From: Warburgia ugandensis
Lineage: Eukaryota > Streptophyta > Magnoliopsida > Canellales > Canellaceae
Direction: 5' to 3'
Assembly: GCA_035236585.1 (NCBI GenBank)
Contig: CP141137.1
Location: forward strand, 50,304,057 to 50,368,056
DNA length: 64,000 bases
Shown: positions 12,451-25,100 of the stretch, piece after piece
How positions within the stretch are numbered: position 1 is the stretch's first letter
Layout: each line of letters starts with the position of its first letter
Position numbers and translations under genes: made by a program
Notes under the pieces: model-generated
Seen by the model: the letters and a program-made list of their open reading frames with translations, nothing else
The model's database searches: none
What the model was told of the DNA's origin: nothing

Positions 12451-12465
12451 CACCCCCCAACCAGC
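12451..12465 (-). other. Polypurine tract of the gypsy element
   Basis: Immediately inside the left LTR the minus strand reads GGTTGGGGGGTG, a purine-rich run in the position expected for plus-strand priming. A similar run lies near 14016-14024, followed by a 'gacggaaacattgtcctcaatg' type segment often seen in plant gypsy 3' regions. Confidence 0.65.
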
Positions 12466-14950
12466 ATTTTGCTAGTCCCTAGCAAAACATGCGAAAAAAC
12501 CAAATTTCAAGATTTCAAATTTTATTTTTAAGTCAACTCCTCTTTTTTCTCAGAGAATTATCTTCAATAAATCACATCAACTTTATCATACTAATAAATA
12601 TGACTGAAAAATTCAAAACCCTACCCATATGCCAAAATAATTCCAATTAAGCTCAAATCTCAGAGTGAGTGTGTGCATGTACAGTTTACATATAGAATCA
12701 TCTTAATCTCTAAGTAAACTTCTAACTTTTGAACTCCCTCCGAAATATGTTTTGACCTCAATCCTCACTAATGACATACGCTCAGAAACAGAATCTCTTA
12801 GATAGAGGGTTCAAATCATATATCTCTTTTAATTATGTGAGAAGAGTTAATAAAAGCAAATGTATCTCACATATACTTATGAAAAACGAGAGTTACTAAG
12901 GAATTTCTTTGTTTTGATCCCTTTAGAATAGATGCCATTACCTTTGAATATTTAGAAATACCAGCCTTTTAGATCCTATCCATTCATTTCCTCATCAAGA
13001 CTATTTTCATCCTAGAATCAATAGGTCTTTAACTGGGACGAAACGTAGGCTTAGGACAAGGTATCAAAGAAAGGGTATAAGGATATTCAAAGTTTCTTCA
13101 GAAAATAAGTAGAGGTCTTCTAAAGTTGATAATTCTTTCTTTCTTTGATGAAGTGAATATTTCTTCTTTTTCTTTTCTCTTTTTTTTGCATTCTTCAAAC
13201 ATTTTTTTTTTTCAAACTATTTCAGTACTTTTGAATCACTTTGAAGAATATTTCTTTTCTTGATATCCACTTTCTACTTTCATTACAACTAAAAGGTATT
13301 TCTTCATTCTTCTCTAACTTATTTTTCAAAGAAAATGAGTAATGGATAATTTATACTGGGTTAATATGAGTAAAGGGTAATTTGGGTGGCAAAAGAAAAG
13401 GCTTATATTAAAGGCTCAAGTTGGCTAACTAGTGGTAACAATACTTTATGGGTAGGCTTTATGTCTCTAGGTTATAACAACAAGGATGGCCTAAATCATT
13501 TTCTAGGTTTCCTATAATCCATCAAATTCAATGAACTTCTAAAATTTTAAAGATAATATTCTAATTATCCAGGTAATTAGCCAAAATTAAGAGTATGGGA
13601 TCAATTTTCTTTAAGCACACTGAAGAAAATTAGGAACATTTATAACCTCTCACAAAGGATGAATATCTCTAAAACTCACTTAGGTTATAGGTCTCCACTG
13701 AATTTCTTCAGAATCTCTAAATTATAGTCACTTATCAATCTAGATTATGTATATGCAACTGCGTGTACAAATGTGATCTGAGACTTTGCTTTCATAGAAT
13801 TCTTTAGAAAATGAGTAAAAAGATGAATTAATCATATTCAATTCCATTAATAAGCTAAAGTTATTCAGATTATACTTCAGAAAATCCAATTCTCATCATA
13901 GTGTAGGAAATGACCTAAAATTTTTCAATTTTTTAATTTTTTAATTTTTTTTTTTTGAAAAACTAAGGAAAACACCTAAAAATCTAATAAAAACTAGAAT
14001 TTGTTAGAATTCGACACCCCCCAACCTGACGGAAACATTGTCCTCAATGTTTAAAAAGTAGGACCGAAAATGAATATGGGTGATGTAGAAAACAACAAAA
14101 ATGAAAAACTCTGGGTTGCCTCCCAGTGAGCGCTAAGTTTAACGTCTTCAACCAGACATATATCCTCATTTATCTTTGAGTGTTCCTGATTCCAATAATG
14201 AAATGGCAAGATTTCTCACACTACTTCAAAATCTCACGATAGTCTATATATTTCATCCACCTTGAAATTTTTGGTGATGGTTGCATTATAACATAATAGA
14301 CTACCATGAATGTCAATTGAGTGAGACCACTTTGATGATCTCCTATCTTCAAAATTTCACGATAATCAATATAACTCCACCTTGAAAATTTAGGTGGTGG
14401 AATCTTTATAACAATGTGAACTACAGCAAATTTGAATTCTTTTGAACCAAATGGATGTGAATGGTCCTCCTTTTCCCTTACATTTTCCTGAAATTGAGGT
14501 ATAAGCTGACTATGCCCTTCCTTAAAAGATTGTTCTTGTATTAATAGAGGAGGGAGCATGGTTTTGCTTACATCCTGATTTTCGTCTAGTGTGTACCTTA
14601 AAGTTGGTTGATGTATGACGTAGGTCAATGGACTCTTTCTTGTCTTGTTTCTATTGGCACATGCAACAAATCAGGTGGGCCTAATTTCTTATCTAATGAT
14701 TGTTCAAATGAAGGCTTTAGGTCCCAATCAGGTACATATCCTACGCTAAAAGGCTTATTTAGAATTTCAACCTCTGTAAGGGTTCTAAGCCGTATGATGG
14801 GAGGGAAGTGATCTCACTTAATGGAAGCTCCTCAAAATGAGGTTTTCATTTACCCGTATCCATGATAGGAACAGTAATCAAGGAGGGCATTAACTTCCTC
14901 TATTAATGCATCCTCATTAAACTCATGAAAATGGGTCAAACAGCCTCTAG
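12466..14950 (-). other. Non-coding 3' interior of the gypsy element
   Basis: This stretch lies between the protease remnant and the left LTR, where reverse transcriptase and integrase would normally be. I see no YVDD/FADD-type or integrase motifs. It holds a ~120-bp tandem duplication (14222-14300 and 14346-14420) that produces a repeated 'SRWxxIDYREILK' in one minus-strand frame (14221-14628), and poly-T/A runs near 13150-13230 and 13920-13960. Confidence 0.55.
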
Positions 14951-15021
14951 TGGGTCCGACAAGGAAGATGACCGAAACTGATGTTGCACAACCGAATTGA
15001 TCATGTTAACACCTGTGCAAA

Positions 15022-15395
15022 TCATCGTAGTTTCACCAGTTGCTTACAAATGTTAAAGATGTTTAGCTCTAATGTCATATTGCCAAAGGACGCTTTTATG
15101 ACACCATTTCTACAGCTGATTAAGGCATTGGATCGTAGCCAAAAATGGTCATCCCAGATAACCGGTATTTCATTCTTCTCATTCACCACCGGTTGTGTAT
15201 CTAGAACTAGAAAATCGACAGGAAGCAAAATTGTTCTACCCGGACTAACACATCCTCTATTACCCCTCTCGGTATTTTTACGTAACGATCACTAGCCGGA
15301 GCGTAGTAGATGTAGGTTTCGGGGCTCACCTGCACTCAACCGTCAGATACCGAGTATGGTAATAGATTTACACTAGATCCTAAATCAAGAAGAGC
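15022..15395 (-). pseudogene. Gypsy retroviral-type aspartic protease remnant
   Basis: Minus-strand frames encode 'DLGSSVNLLPY' near 15347-15380 (the position of the catalytic Asp motif; usual D-S/T-G is D-L-G in this lineage). Further on come 'KIPRGVIEDVL' and, in another frame, 'VDFLVLD' and 'SNALISCRNGV' (15022-15228). This order is that of the plant Ty3/gypsy gag-pol protease. The frames are broken by shifts and stops, so no enzyme is made from it as it stands. Confidence 0.75.
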
Positions 15396-15497
15396 TTGGT
15401 TAATCTTTGTAGCCGCCAATAATGCAAGTAAGAGTGGGGCAAACTGTAATCTTTGTACTTTGGTGGTGTATGGTGTTGAAGAATAGAACTAACCTCG

Positions 15498-17381
15498 TCA
15501 CCAAAAATGCCTTCTTCCTGGACATTCAATTTTCTTTATGGTGCATAAGTCTTTTAAGAATTTGCATACGATGGGATTTGTTTTATAGCATCTAAGATCG
15601 GTATGTTGATTCTTGACTTGTTTGAAAATCTCTAAAATCTCATCATTAGAAGCAGACTTTGGGGCTTGACGCAACCTTGAGGAAATGGAGCAGTATAAGA
15701 CATAGATCAACAGTGAAACAGTGGTCCTTTTGTTTAGAGTTTTCTTTAACTTTAGTGGATTTTTCTACCTTTTCAGTCTTTTGAGGCTCATCTTTCTCAA
15801 TTCTTTACCACTCCTAAGAATAGTAACACTTTAGTTTGTTCCATGGTAGAGCTAGATGTTTCATCGTGCATTAATGCTAACCGCATGCACTCCTTAGGGT
15901 TTGCTTGTGGTTGAGCCGGGAACTTTCCTTTTTCCATACTTTGCATCATTTGACTCATCATGTTTTTAATTCATTCATGGACTCGGTTGGTTTGTTTTAT
16001 TTGACTTTCTAATTGAGAAATTTTCCTTTCCGGTTTTGAATGTTTTGATTATCCTTAACATGCCTTTTAGGTGGGGCAAGTAAAGTCCGTAAGGAGATTG
16101 ATGAGTTTGATAAGGTAAGGTAAGAAGTCCTTGGTTTTGTTGATGAGGTTGATATTGTCCCGATTGTGGAACATTAGCAAGAGGTCCATTTTTTCCAACT
16201 AAAGTTTGGATGGTTTCTCCGCTTGGGGTTATAGGTGTCCAATATGGGGAGAAAGGTCTTTTATATGTGTTAAGTGCATTAGCTTGATCATGAAGTACAT
16301 CTTGAAAAGCAGTGGATTGTAGGACATTCCCGAGTAAGATGTGACGTACTTTCACAAATACTACACACTTGTTCTTCTTTATTTGAGTTTTTCTTTCCCA
16401 TTTCTATGGCTTCTACTTTTCTCGCTAGTGGATGCTACTTGGCATTGATATCATCTTTTTCGTACATAGCATACATGCCTCCCTAGCATGGGTGTTATGG
16501 GCTTAGGTCTATCCGTATGTTCTATTCTTTTTCCGAGTCACCTGTGTCCGTGCACTTTCGCCTAGCCATTCCAAATACTCCTCCGCCTCATCCTGTTGTT
16601 TGTTGAGAAAGTTGCCATTACACATCATCTTCTACAAACCGGCGCATGTCGAATTTAGTCCTTCATAAAAGAAGCCGATGATGCGCCATGGTTCATAGCC
16701 ATGATGTGGGCAAGTGAGTTGTAGTTCTTTGAACCTTTCCCAAAGATTGATAGAATGATTCTTTATCCTTCCTGGTAAAGTTCATTATTTTGCGTGAAGC
16801 GTATTGGTTTTATGGGTAGGGAAAAACTTCTAAGAATTCCCTAGTCATTTCATTCCGTGTTCTTATGGAACCCGATGGCAAAGGCATTAAACCACATTTT
16901 TGCTTTTTCCTTTAAAGAGAAAGGAAAGTTTAAGTCCGACAAGATCTAGACCTATATTTTGAGTTCTCTCGGGTACTACATACCTCATCAAATTCTTTAA
17001 GGTGCAAATAAGGACTCTCACTATCTAGACCATGGAATTTGGGAAGTAATTGGATTACTCCTGTTTTTAATTCTAACGCACCAAAGATTTTGAGGAAGAA
17101 TTAGACAAGATGGTGTGCAAAAGGGTGCGTGTAGGCTGAAGGTAGTCTTTTAAAGTTCTACCACGAAAGTTTTGATGACCCTCAATATTATCATCCCCAT
17201 GTTCACTTTGTTGGTCCCACTCCCTATTGTTTCTTCTCCAATCTCTATTTGGTTGATGATTATTCCTCCTTGGTGGAGGTTGATATTCATCTTCTATCAA
17301 GGGTGGTGGGTCCTCATTCATGATGAGTGGAGCCCCTTGACTTCCATGGGGTGAATTACTCCTTGAGCGTTGATCAGCCAT
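15498..17381 (-). pseudogene. Gypsy gag (capsid/nucleocapsid) remnant
   Basis: The probable start is at 17381: the 102-codon frame 17073-17381 is hydrophilic and proline/asparagine-rich (MADQRSRSNSPHGSQG). Downstream on the minus strand come 'GLDSESPYLHLKEFDEV' near 16985-17040, the standard plant gypsy capsid motif, and a frame at 15975-16355. A CCHC zinc knuckle (C-x2-C-x4-H-x4-C) lies at about 16322-16364, and the spacer preceding the protease is at 15498-15710. Several frameshifts separate them. The family role is packaging of the element RNA in virus-like particles; this copy is broken. Confidence 0.75.
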
Positions 17382-17399
17382 GTATGTGGACCGATCTTC

Positions 17400-18677
17400 A
17401 AAAGATGTCTTTTTGGTCGTATTTGACTAATCTTCCGGTTTTGTCGCGTCTCCAAAAGTGCATACAAGGGAAGCTTCTTTTCGTTTTTTGTTTTTTTATT
17501 TTTTGTTTTTTTTGTTTTTGTTTTTTGAGAAAGCTAACCTAAATGATGCAACCTAACTTCTAGAATGATGTGCAAACAAAAGGGCACACTCAAATAATCC
17601 TAAGGCTAATAAGCAGCAATATATTTGATTTTCTTGATTTTCTGTGGGGACGATGCTTTTATTAGCCTAGACTAGCGCTCCTCCTCTCTTTAGAAGTTGA
17701 TTACCGCTACTAGCTGTTCTCATTCTAAAGTGGTTAATACAACCCTCGTGTAAGGAGGCGTTTAGACCTCAACAAACGTCAATAGGAGGTGGGGGAAGAG
17801 CGAGGCTCTATTAAGTAACCCCCAATAACCACAAAGGATCAAAAGCCACCGGACCGACAAGAATCGCGTCCCTATTAAGAGGGTCCTACGAGCATGTGAT
17901 GGCCCCATGGGTCTCTTTCCGATTGATTTTAAATTAACGTGAAAGGAAGGTTTCATGGCCAGATGATTATCCTAAGTGGGCCAAGAGGTGGTGATGAAAT
18001 CCACCCTTGATCTTATGGGGGTAGGGTGCCCTTACTAATTAATTTCACACAACATGGCAATTCGATCAAGATATAAATCACCTTAAAACATTAAACATGC
18101 CCTAAGAATGCAATTAAAAGCAAGAACTAATGCAAAATCCTAAAATGCAACAATTATAAAAGATGCTTCTATATGAGTTACACTACCAAACAATGCAAAT
18201 TATTCTAAATGCAAACCCTAATCTAGAAATAAATGAGTGAGGAAACTTCACAAAGGGGGTTTCGATGAAAGATCAAGTGTGGGCCACCTTATCCCACACT
18301 TGCCCTGTATTATACAACCCTTTAAATTTTAAAATGAAAATTGCAATTTACAAGGATCCTCACTACAAGATTCACTCAAAAGGAAAAAGAAAGTCCTATT
18401 CTAGGAAAGCAGGGAAGTTTCCAATTTGGTGAAGATCCACTTGCCAAATTCCTCCACTTTCCTATTTCCTGAAAAATAAAATTAGAAATTAGTACCAAAT
18501 TCAGGAAACAAAGTGATTATGCCCTAAAAAAAATTGAAAAATGCACCTAAAATGCTAAAAATTGCAATTCCTAATTTTATGTATTTTTCTGGATTTTTTG
18601 ATTTTTTTAAAAAAATTATTTTTTTATTTTTATTTTTTGGATTTTTTAATTAAATTTTATGAAAACTCTTTTGCAAG
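17400..18677 (-). other. 5' untranslated leader of the gypsy element
   Basis: About 1.3 kb between the primer-binding site and gag, with no coding frame. It includes T-rich runs at 17480-17530 and 18590-18650. Confidence 0.5.
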
Positions 18678-18695
18678 TCCCCGGCAACGGCGCCA
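18678..18695 (-). other. Primer-binding site, tRNA-Asp type
   Basis: On the minus strand it reads TGGCGCCGTTGCCGGGGA, the complement of the 3' end of plant tRNA-Asp, six bases inside the right LTR. It fixes the element's direction as minus. Confidence 0.9.
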
Positions 18696-18701
18696 AAAAC
18701 T

Positions 18702-20001
18702 TGTTGATTGTTTTACCGCAAGTGCACGGGCTATTGTAGGGTAGCTTATGCAAGTACTGCCGATCCCACGAGGACTTGATTTAAAATGGAGTTTTCAATA
18801 AAATCTAATTATTTAAAATTAAAATAAATCACTTACACCATTGGGAATTATCAAAATGAGAATAAATGTTCAGATCTAATAAACTTCTCAAAAATACAGA
18901 ATTTCCAATTCTTAAAGAACACAAACAAAATCAAATAATGAGAAAAAACTACTTCCCTAGATCAATTTTCATCAAAATCTTCACTTCTGGTCTTCTAAAA
19001 GCTGATCCTCCTTTACAGATATCTTCAACCCATTCTTGATTAGTGATCCACCGGTCGGATTTGATGATTCTTCAAAATGATCAAGATCTAGGCTAAATTG
19101 TGATTTCGTGGATTTGGACAAATTTCGTATTGATTTTTGGATTTCAGATCTAAGATCAGAAGCGTTGGTTATGTCTAGGGATGTCCTAAGAATGAACCTG
19201 TAAAATTAATTTGAGTTCTGTTAAGAAACAAAGGATAAATCAAGGATTTTGTTTTGATTAAGGCTAAACCGTTGAGAGGTTAGGCCTTAATTGATCAGGT
19301 ATGGATTGAGCAGTTCCTGGATAAGAAAAATGCAGATAAAACAAAACCGGAATAAAGCAGGACACAAATGGAATTAAACTGGGGACACAGATGGAATTAA
19401 CAGAAAAGGCCAGAATTGTAATTGCTTTTAAAGAGGGAGGGCAAAACTGGAATTTTGGTTAAAATCTGGTTTTTAAGAAAAAAAACCAGGAAACCCCAAC
19501 GAATGAAGATGGGGAAGAAGGAAGAAGGGAGAATAGAGAAGAGAAGGAAGAAAGGGAAGAGAGGAGAAGGTGGGAGGAAACCCGTGTTGGGTTTCCTTCT
19601 CTGGGACGTCTGATGAAGAGAAAAACTTAGGAGGCGACGATTTGCATCTCTAGGCGTCTTCCAATTTCTGGGTTCGTACTTGTGCTGGACCGATGGTGTT
19701 GGATGTCTGCTGGACCGTATGCTGAAAAAAAAATAATAGGGAAGCAAGTGCCTGGAGTTCTATGGCGTCACATGGTTGGTTGGGATCACCTAGACAATGG
19801 AAAGGTGCGGCCAAGGAAGCCGTTTGGTTCAGGCCGCTAGAGTTGGTCTGGGAGCAGAAGATGATATGGGTAGTGTGTGCCTAGGCTTGGTTAATGCATT
19901 GATGGGAAAATTTGCAGAATAAAAAAAAGAAAAAACAAAGATGGAGGAATGCCTCGCCGGTTGATAGAGGCAAGTGCGCTGAAGCGTAAAGGTGTGGCTG
20001 G

Positions 20002-20061
<60 letters not shown>

Positions 20062-21202
20062 GTCAGTTCTGGTTGATGCGATAAAGATAGAGGCAAAGGA
20101 GAGAGGGATGATGCGATGCTTGGATAGAGAACCGAGAAGGAGCAAAAGAAGGGTTGGTCAAGTTTGTCGTAGTGCGAGGCAAAGGTGTTGGGTTGTGAAT
20201 GTGAAATAGAGAGGGTAAAGAGGAAGAGAAGAGGAAGGGGCTGATGCAAAGGAATGGAGATGGGTAGATGTTAGAGAGGAAAACAATAAAGGAGATGGGT
20301 CTGCACTGGGAAGAAGAATGTGAGAAGGATTGAATAGAGGAGGTCGTGGAGATGTGCGATGGAGGGTGCAGTGGCTGTGTGCGGTGCGGGAAGATGGGTG
20401 TGTAGTGGGGGTGGGGTAGTGCGGTTGAGGAAGAGGGAGAGAAGGGAGAAGTGAGAAAGATAGGAGAAAAGAGAGGTGCGTTGAGAAGGGAGAGGGAGTA
20501 GAGAGAAACAAGAGAGTGGGCGGGAGAAGAGAGGAAGATGGGGAGAGAGAGAAGTAGAAGGAGAGGAAGAAAAAAATATAAGAAGAGAGAGTTGGGGGTA
20601 CGTGAGAATGAGGAAGGGAAAAAGAAAAAGGAAAGAAGGAGAAAGAAAGAGAAGGAAAAGGAGAAGGAGAAGGAAAAGGAAAAGGAAAGAAAGAAAAGAG
20701 GAAAAGGAAGAGAAAAAGAAAAGAAAGAAAAGGAAGGAAAAAGAAAAGAAAGAAAAGGAGTGGGAAAGGAAAGAGAGAATGAAGGAAAGAAAGAGAATAA
20801 GGAGGGAAAGAGGAAGAAAAGGAAAGAGAAGTGGGGGAAAGAGTTGCCCTTTACATGTTCTTTCCATTTTGTCCATGATTTCTATTTCATCTATCTCCAT
20901 GGGTGATATGGTCCATCCATCGCCCTTTAAGATGATCTGCACCGTTATCTTTTACTCGTATCTATCCGTGCGTCCTTTGGTTGATCTGCAAAAGAAAAGA
21001 CTAAATTAGAATCATCTGAACCGCACATTAGTCATCTAATGAACTCTAATGATCATCTGACCGTTAATTTTGACAAATTAATGTTTCGATGGTCAATTGG
21101 ATTTATATTCAAAATCAAGCTAAGTTTTGTAAAATTGAACGGTTAGATGATCTAATTGAACGCTAAATTAGGGAAATTTTGACCAAAATTAAACACTTAA
21201 TA
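18702..21202 (-). repeat. Right LTR (5' LTR of the gypsy element)
   Basis: It is 2501 bp, begins TGTTGATTG and ends CTTAATA on the + strand; the usual terminal CA has changed to TA. It keeps a segment (about 19848-20200, with a GA microsatellite) missing from the left LTR. It also has a short local duplication of 'acacagatggaattaa' type near 19359-19398. Confidence 0.9.
20005..20058. repeat. (GA)n microsatellite
   Basis: Uninterrupted GA dinucleotide run of about 54 bp within the right LTR. Confidence 0.95.
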
Positions 21203-21608
21203 ATCATACTCAAAGGATGAGCGTCTCATAAACGAGGATGTTGAGATGGATGAGTTGTAAGACAAGAAATAATAGAATTGGAAATAAAAATATTAGAAGA
21301 AATTTAGTGGTAGCACCAATAGGTAACAAGATGAGAGAGATTAGACTTAGATGGTTTGGACATGTTCAAAAGAAACCAACAATGGCACTGGTTAGAAAGA
21401 GTGTGGCAATACAAGTAGAAGGTTCTAAAAGAGCAAGGGGAATGCCCAAAAGAACGTGGATGGAGGGAAGTGGTGAGGAAAGATTTAAAAACTTTGAGAC
21501 AAAATAAAGCCATGGTATTTAATAGTGAAATAGAGGAATAAGATTCATATGGCCGACCCCTAATTGGGATAAGGTCTTGATGATGATGATATGCAATTAT
21601 AAAGGTGA

Positions 21609-21790
21609 AGGAAAGCCATGGTGCAATGGTATAGTTATCGTTACATGACTTCGAGGTCACGATTTAAGGTGTGAAAATAGCTTCTTACAAAAAAGCAAGA
21701 TAAGTTTGTATACTATTGACCCTTGTGATCCACTCCTTCCCCAGACTCTACGTACATGAAAGCTTTGTACACCATGCTAACTTCCTAAGC
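21609..21790 (+). mobile_element. Au-type SINE, diverged
   Basis: It starts near 'aagccatggtgcaatgg', followed by the tRNA-like promoter region, 'atagcttcttacaaa', 'agataagtttgtatac', 'ccactccttcccc' and an end near 'gtacaccatgc'. The order matches the other SINEs in the window, with many substitutions. It sits right behind the LINE end. Confidence 0.65.
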
Positions 21791-21859
21791 CAGGGTCCCC
21801 GGAGATAATTATTTCACCCCTGTCAATGTATAAATAAACATATTTAGTTTAGCAGTTAA

Positions 21860-22003
21860 ATTAAAGGGAGAAACTTGAGTTGTTGTGATCTCCAAGTCAT
21901 AGATTTCAGGCATGAAAATGGTCTCTTTTATAAGCTAACCAAAGATCCCTGTGATCGGCCGCCGGTCACTAGCCGGGCAAAGGGCTGCCCTTGGTTTAGC
22001 AGC
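21860..22003 (+). mobile_element. Degraded Au-type SINE fragment
   Basis: Weak similarity to the same SINE: 'gtgatctccaagtcatagatttcaggc', 'aaatggtctctttta', then 'gggcaaagggctgcccttggttt' as the 3' end. The middle is largely lost. It lies about 130 bp upstream of the zinc-finger gene start. Confidence 0.45.
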
Positions 22004-22128
22004 TAAATTTGGACATAATTAAATGTAAATTAGTTTTGCACGCTCGAACACCAAATTACAAGTCATATAAAACGGCTAGAAAGCCGACTGCGTGCCCTGC
22101 TTCTCCGATCCGAGTTTGAGAGACAAAA

Positions 22129-25100
22129 ATGATAAAGAGGCGTTTCTACAAGCAAGAGCGAGCTGATAAAGATGAAGCTTCTGATTCTTCATCTTCTTCT
22201 TCCGATTCAGATGCAGTAGAAGATGAAGACGATGAAGTGGAAGAGGAAGAGGAAGAGGAAGAAGAGATTGCAGCAGAAAAACAAGAGGAAAAACCATCTT
22301 CACCTTCTTCTGGTTCGTTTCTTCTTCATATTTTTTTATTCTTTTGTTTTATTATGACGTGGGTTATGCAGATTCCCTATTGGGTTGTCAAGTTTACTGG
22401 ATTTGGTCTCTCTTTTTTCCTCTGTTTATTGGATTTATCTCGAATGGGTTTTGGACATTTGGTAGATTTTGTAATGCTCATGCATCGCATGCGTGCGGTT
22501 TATATATTTCTCTGCTCTTAGTAATTCACAAGTTCTTGTTTTGCATGTTAGTAAACCCCAAACTTCCCCTTTCTGATAGGTTCTGGGTACGAAAGCGAGG
22601 ATAGCTCAGCCAATGAGGTTGATCTTGATTCTCCAGGTGTGCGTTTTCTATCTTGTTTCATGAAGTTTCTGTATTTCTTTGTATTATGGCACTTTCAAAT
22701 GGTGTAATGTTTCGCCGTTGAAAGTTTGCTGAAAGTTGGATGTGAGACTCAATATACTCTTGTTCCTTGATTATGTTGCTGACCAATTTATGTTTTGTCT
22801 AAAATATCCTACTTGTCTCAACCCACAAGATACCCTGACATGCAAAATGTTGGGTGTTAAAATACCGATTGAGAACTTAGAGAATAGACTAGTGAATGAT
22901 AAACATCAAATGCACTTTGATAGCGATGTGTTATTAGGGTATGGTGACGGTTTGCAAGCAACGAGCAGTCAGGAGGTGCACTCTTTGCTAGCCAAAAGAT
23001 TGCATGTGTTTCCAATCATGCATCTGATGATCATCCCTATGCTTTTCTTTGGGGAACAAAAGTAATGTGAACTTCATCCCTATGCTTTCACCAGCAGAAT
23101 TGTACGGTGATACACAGCTTATGGTGTCTATGTACCCATATTTCAAGCAGACATCCCAGGCACCCATTTATTTTGTTTGTTTATGGATTGCACTTCATCG
23201 TGTTAGAGTTTCATTAGCTAATGTACCATTCTTTCATCTTCAAGCTGGGGATAGAATCTGATAATGGTGATTAATCATTTGGATGTCAATCGGGAAGATG
23301 ACTTTAACCTTTCTCATTCTAGTTGCCAAATTTGGAATGAAATCTGTGTCCCTCATATCTCACAAGGTCATCACATATTTCATTTTTTTATGTTGCTATT
23401 GTTCCAATCATAATTTGATGAACATGCCCCAGTTTTAGAAAATCCTAAATTTCTGGACAAACCATGAAGGTAGAAAATAAAATAAAATAACTGTGACAGG
23501 CACATAAAATACAATGATGAACTTTTCACATACGTTTCTACCTTTTTCCCTTTTGTGAGATGACAGAAACTTTGTACCAAAAAGAGAGAAATACAGAAAT
23601 AACATAAAGATCTATTACAGCTCAGCTGTTTCAGCAGCAAAAGCAGAAAGTGGGAGTAGAATTTATTGGAGAAAGACTCCCAAGCATTCCTATACCTGCT
23701 GGAATTATCCTTCTAAGAAGGATTTATGCATATTGCAACTAGCATTTCTCTACGGTTTCTTGCCTTTCTCTATATATTTGATATATTTAGAGTCATACTG
23801 TGAATATGTGAAAATTGGAACATGATGCATTTCTGGTGTAAACCTGCTTACAGCTGAAGTACTTGTAATTCAGGAGTTATCAATTTCTATTCAAGTCATG
23901 ATTAAGTTTACTACACTTTCTACAATAGAAATCCAAAGGATTCTTCAATAGTCAACACCCTAAGACCAAATACACTCTCATTCATCATCATCATCATCAT
24001 CATCAAGACCTTATCCCAATTAGGGGTTGGCCACATGAATCTTATTCCTCCATTCCACTCTATTAAATACCATGGTTTCATTTACTCCCAAAGTTTTTAA
24101 ATCTTTCCTCACCATTTCTATCCACGTTCTTTTGAGCCTTTCCCTTGCCCTTGTAGAACCTTCTACTTGTATTGCCTCACTCCTTCTAACTGGTGCCGTT
24201 GTTGGTCTCATTTGGACATGTTCAAACCATCTAAGTCTAATCTCCCTCATTTTATTACCTATTGGTGCTATCCCTAAATTTGCTCTAATATTTTCATTTC
24301 TAATTCTATCCTTTCTTGTCTTACCACTCATCCATCTCAACATCCTCATTTCTGTGATGCTCATCCTATGAGTATCATGTTCCTTAACTGGCCAACACTC
24401 TGATCCATAGAGCATGGCCTGCCTTATATCCATTCTATAGAATTTTTCTTTTAGTTTGAGTGGCACACGCCGATCATATAAAACTCTAGATGCACATCTC
24501 TATTTGTTCCAACTTGCTTGGATTCTCTGGGTAACCTCCCTCTCAATCTCTCCACTCTCATAGATCAATGATCCTAAGTACTGAAAGAGGTCTTTTACGG
24601 GGACTTCTTGGTTATCAATCTTGATTGGTGTTTCACTCCTACTCTCTTTGCTAAATTTACATTCCATATATTCTGTGTTAATTCGGCTAATTTTAAATTC
24701 TTCAGATTCTAATGCTTCTCTCTATAACTCTAGCTTTATGTTTACACCCTCCCCCGTCTCATCAAGTAAGACTATATCATCTGCAAATAGCATGCATCAG
24801 GGAATCTCCTCATACAGATGTTTTGTTAACTCATCCATAACTAATGTGAAGAGGTATGGACTCAATGCCGATCCTTGGTGCAATCCTACAGTGACAGGAA
24901 AATCATTAGTCACGCCAATAGTGGTCTTAACACTTGTTACCGCTCCCTCATACATATATTTAATTATGTCTTTATACCCCTAAGAAACCCCCTTACCACC
25001 CAATACCCTCAATATTAACTCTCTGGGACTCTATCGTAAGCTTTCTCTAAGTCAATAAAGACCATATTTAGGTCTTTCCTCCCCTCCCTATATTTCTCTA

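Larger units (their letters stand above)
10311..21202 (-). mobile_element. Ty3/gypsy LTR retrotransposon, gag-protease only
   Basis: Long terminal repeats at 10311-12450 and 18702-21202 enclose a 6.25-kb interior. The element reads on the minus strand, because the primer-binding site lies next to the right LTR. A perfect 5-bp target duplication ATCAT lies at 10306-10310 and 21203-21207. The interior has a degraded gag with zinc knuckle and an aspartic protease remnant. I could find no reverse transcriptase, RNase H or integrase between the protease and the left LTR. LTR length over 2 kb, a tRNA-Asp primer site and the gag/protease type suggest the Tat/Athila side of Ty3/gypsy. It is a non-autonomous derivative or has an internal deletion. 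It inserted into a LINE. Confidence 0.9.
9349..21588 (+). mobile_element. 5'-truncated RTE LINE, split by a gypsy element
   Basis: Two pieces, 9349-10310 and 21208-21588, join into one 1.34-kb LINE 3' portion. The 15-bp target duplication ATATGCAATTATAAA at 9334-9348 and 21589-21603 brackets both. The left piece encodes reverse transcriptase remains with stops and frame breaks, including 'EWRKSS', 'NYRGIKLMSHT' and the catalytic 'FADDIVLL' near 9899-9922. The right piece encodes the conserved C-terminal 'MREIRLRWFGHVQ' segment and ends in TGATGATGATG, the short-repeat tail of RTE-clade LINEs. The gypsy element at 10311-21202 sits between 'gttaaggaacatcat' and 'actcaaaggatgagc', which are adjacent in the intact LINE at 24.4 kb. 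Confidence 0.9.

Noticed and set aside
19881..20249. Frames with serine-leucine or arginine-glutamate runs
   Set aside because: Translation of the (GA)n microsatellite.
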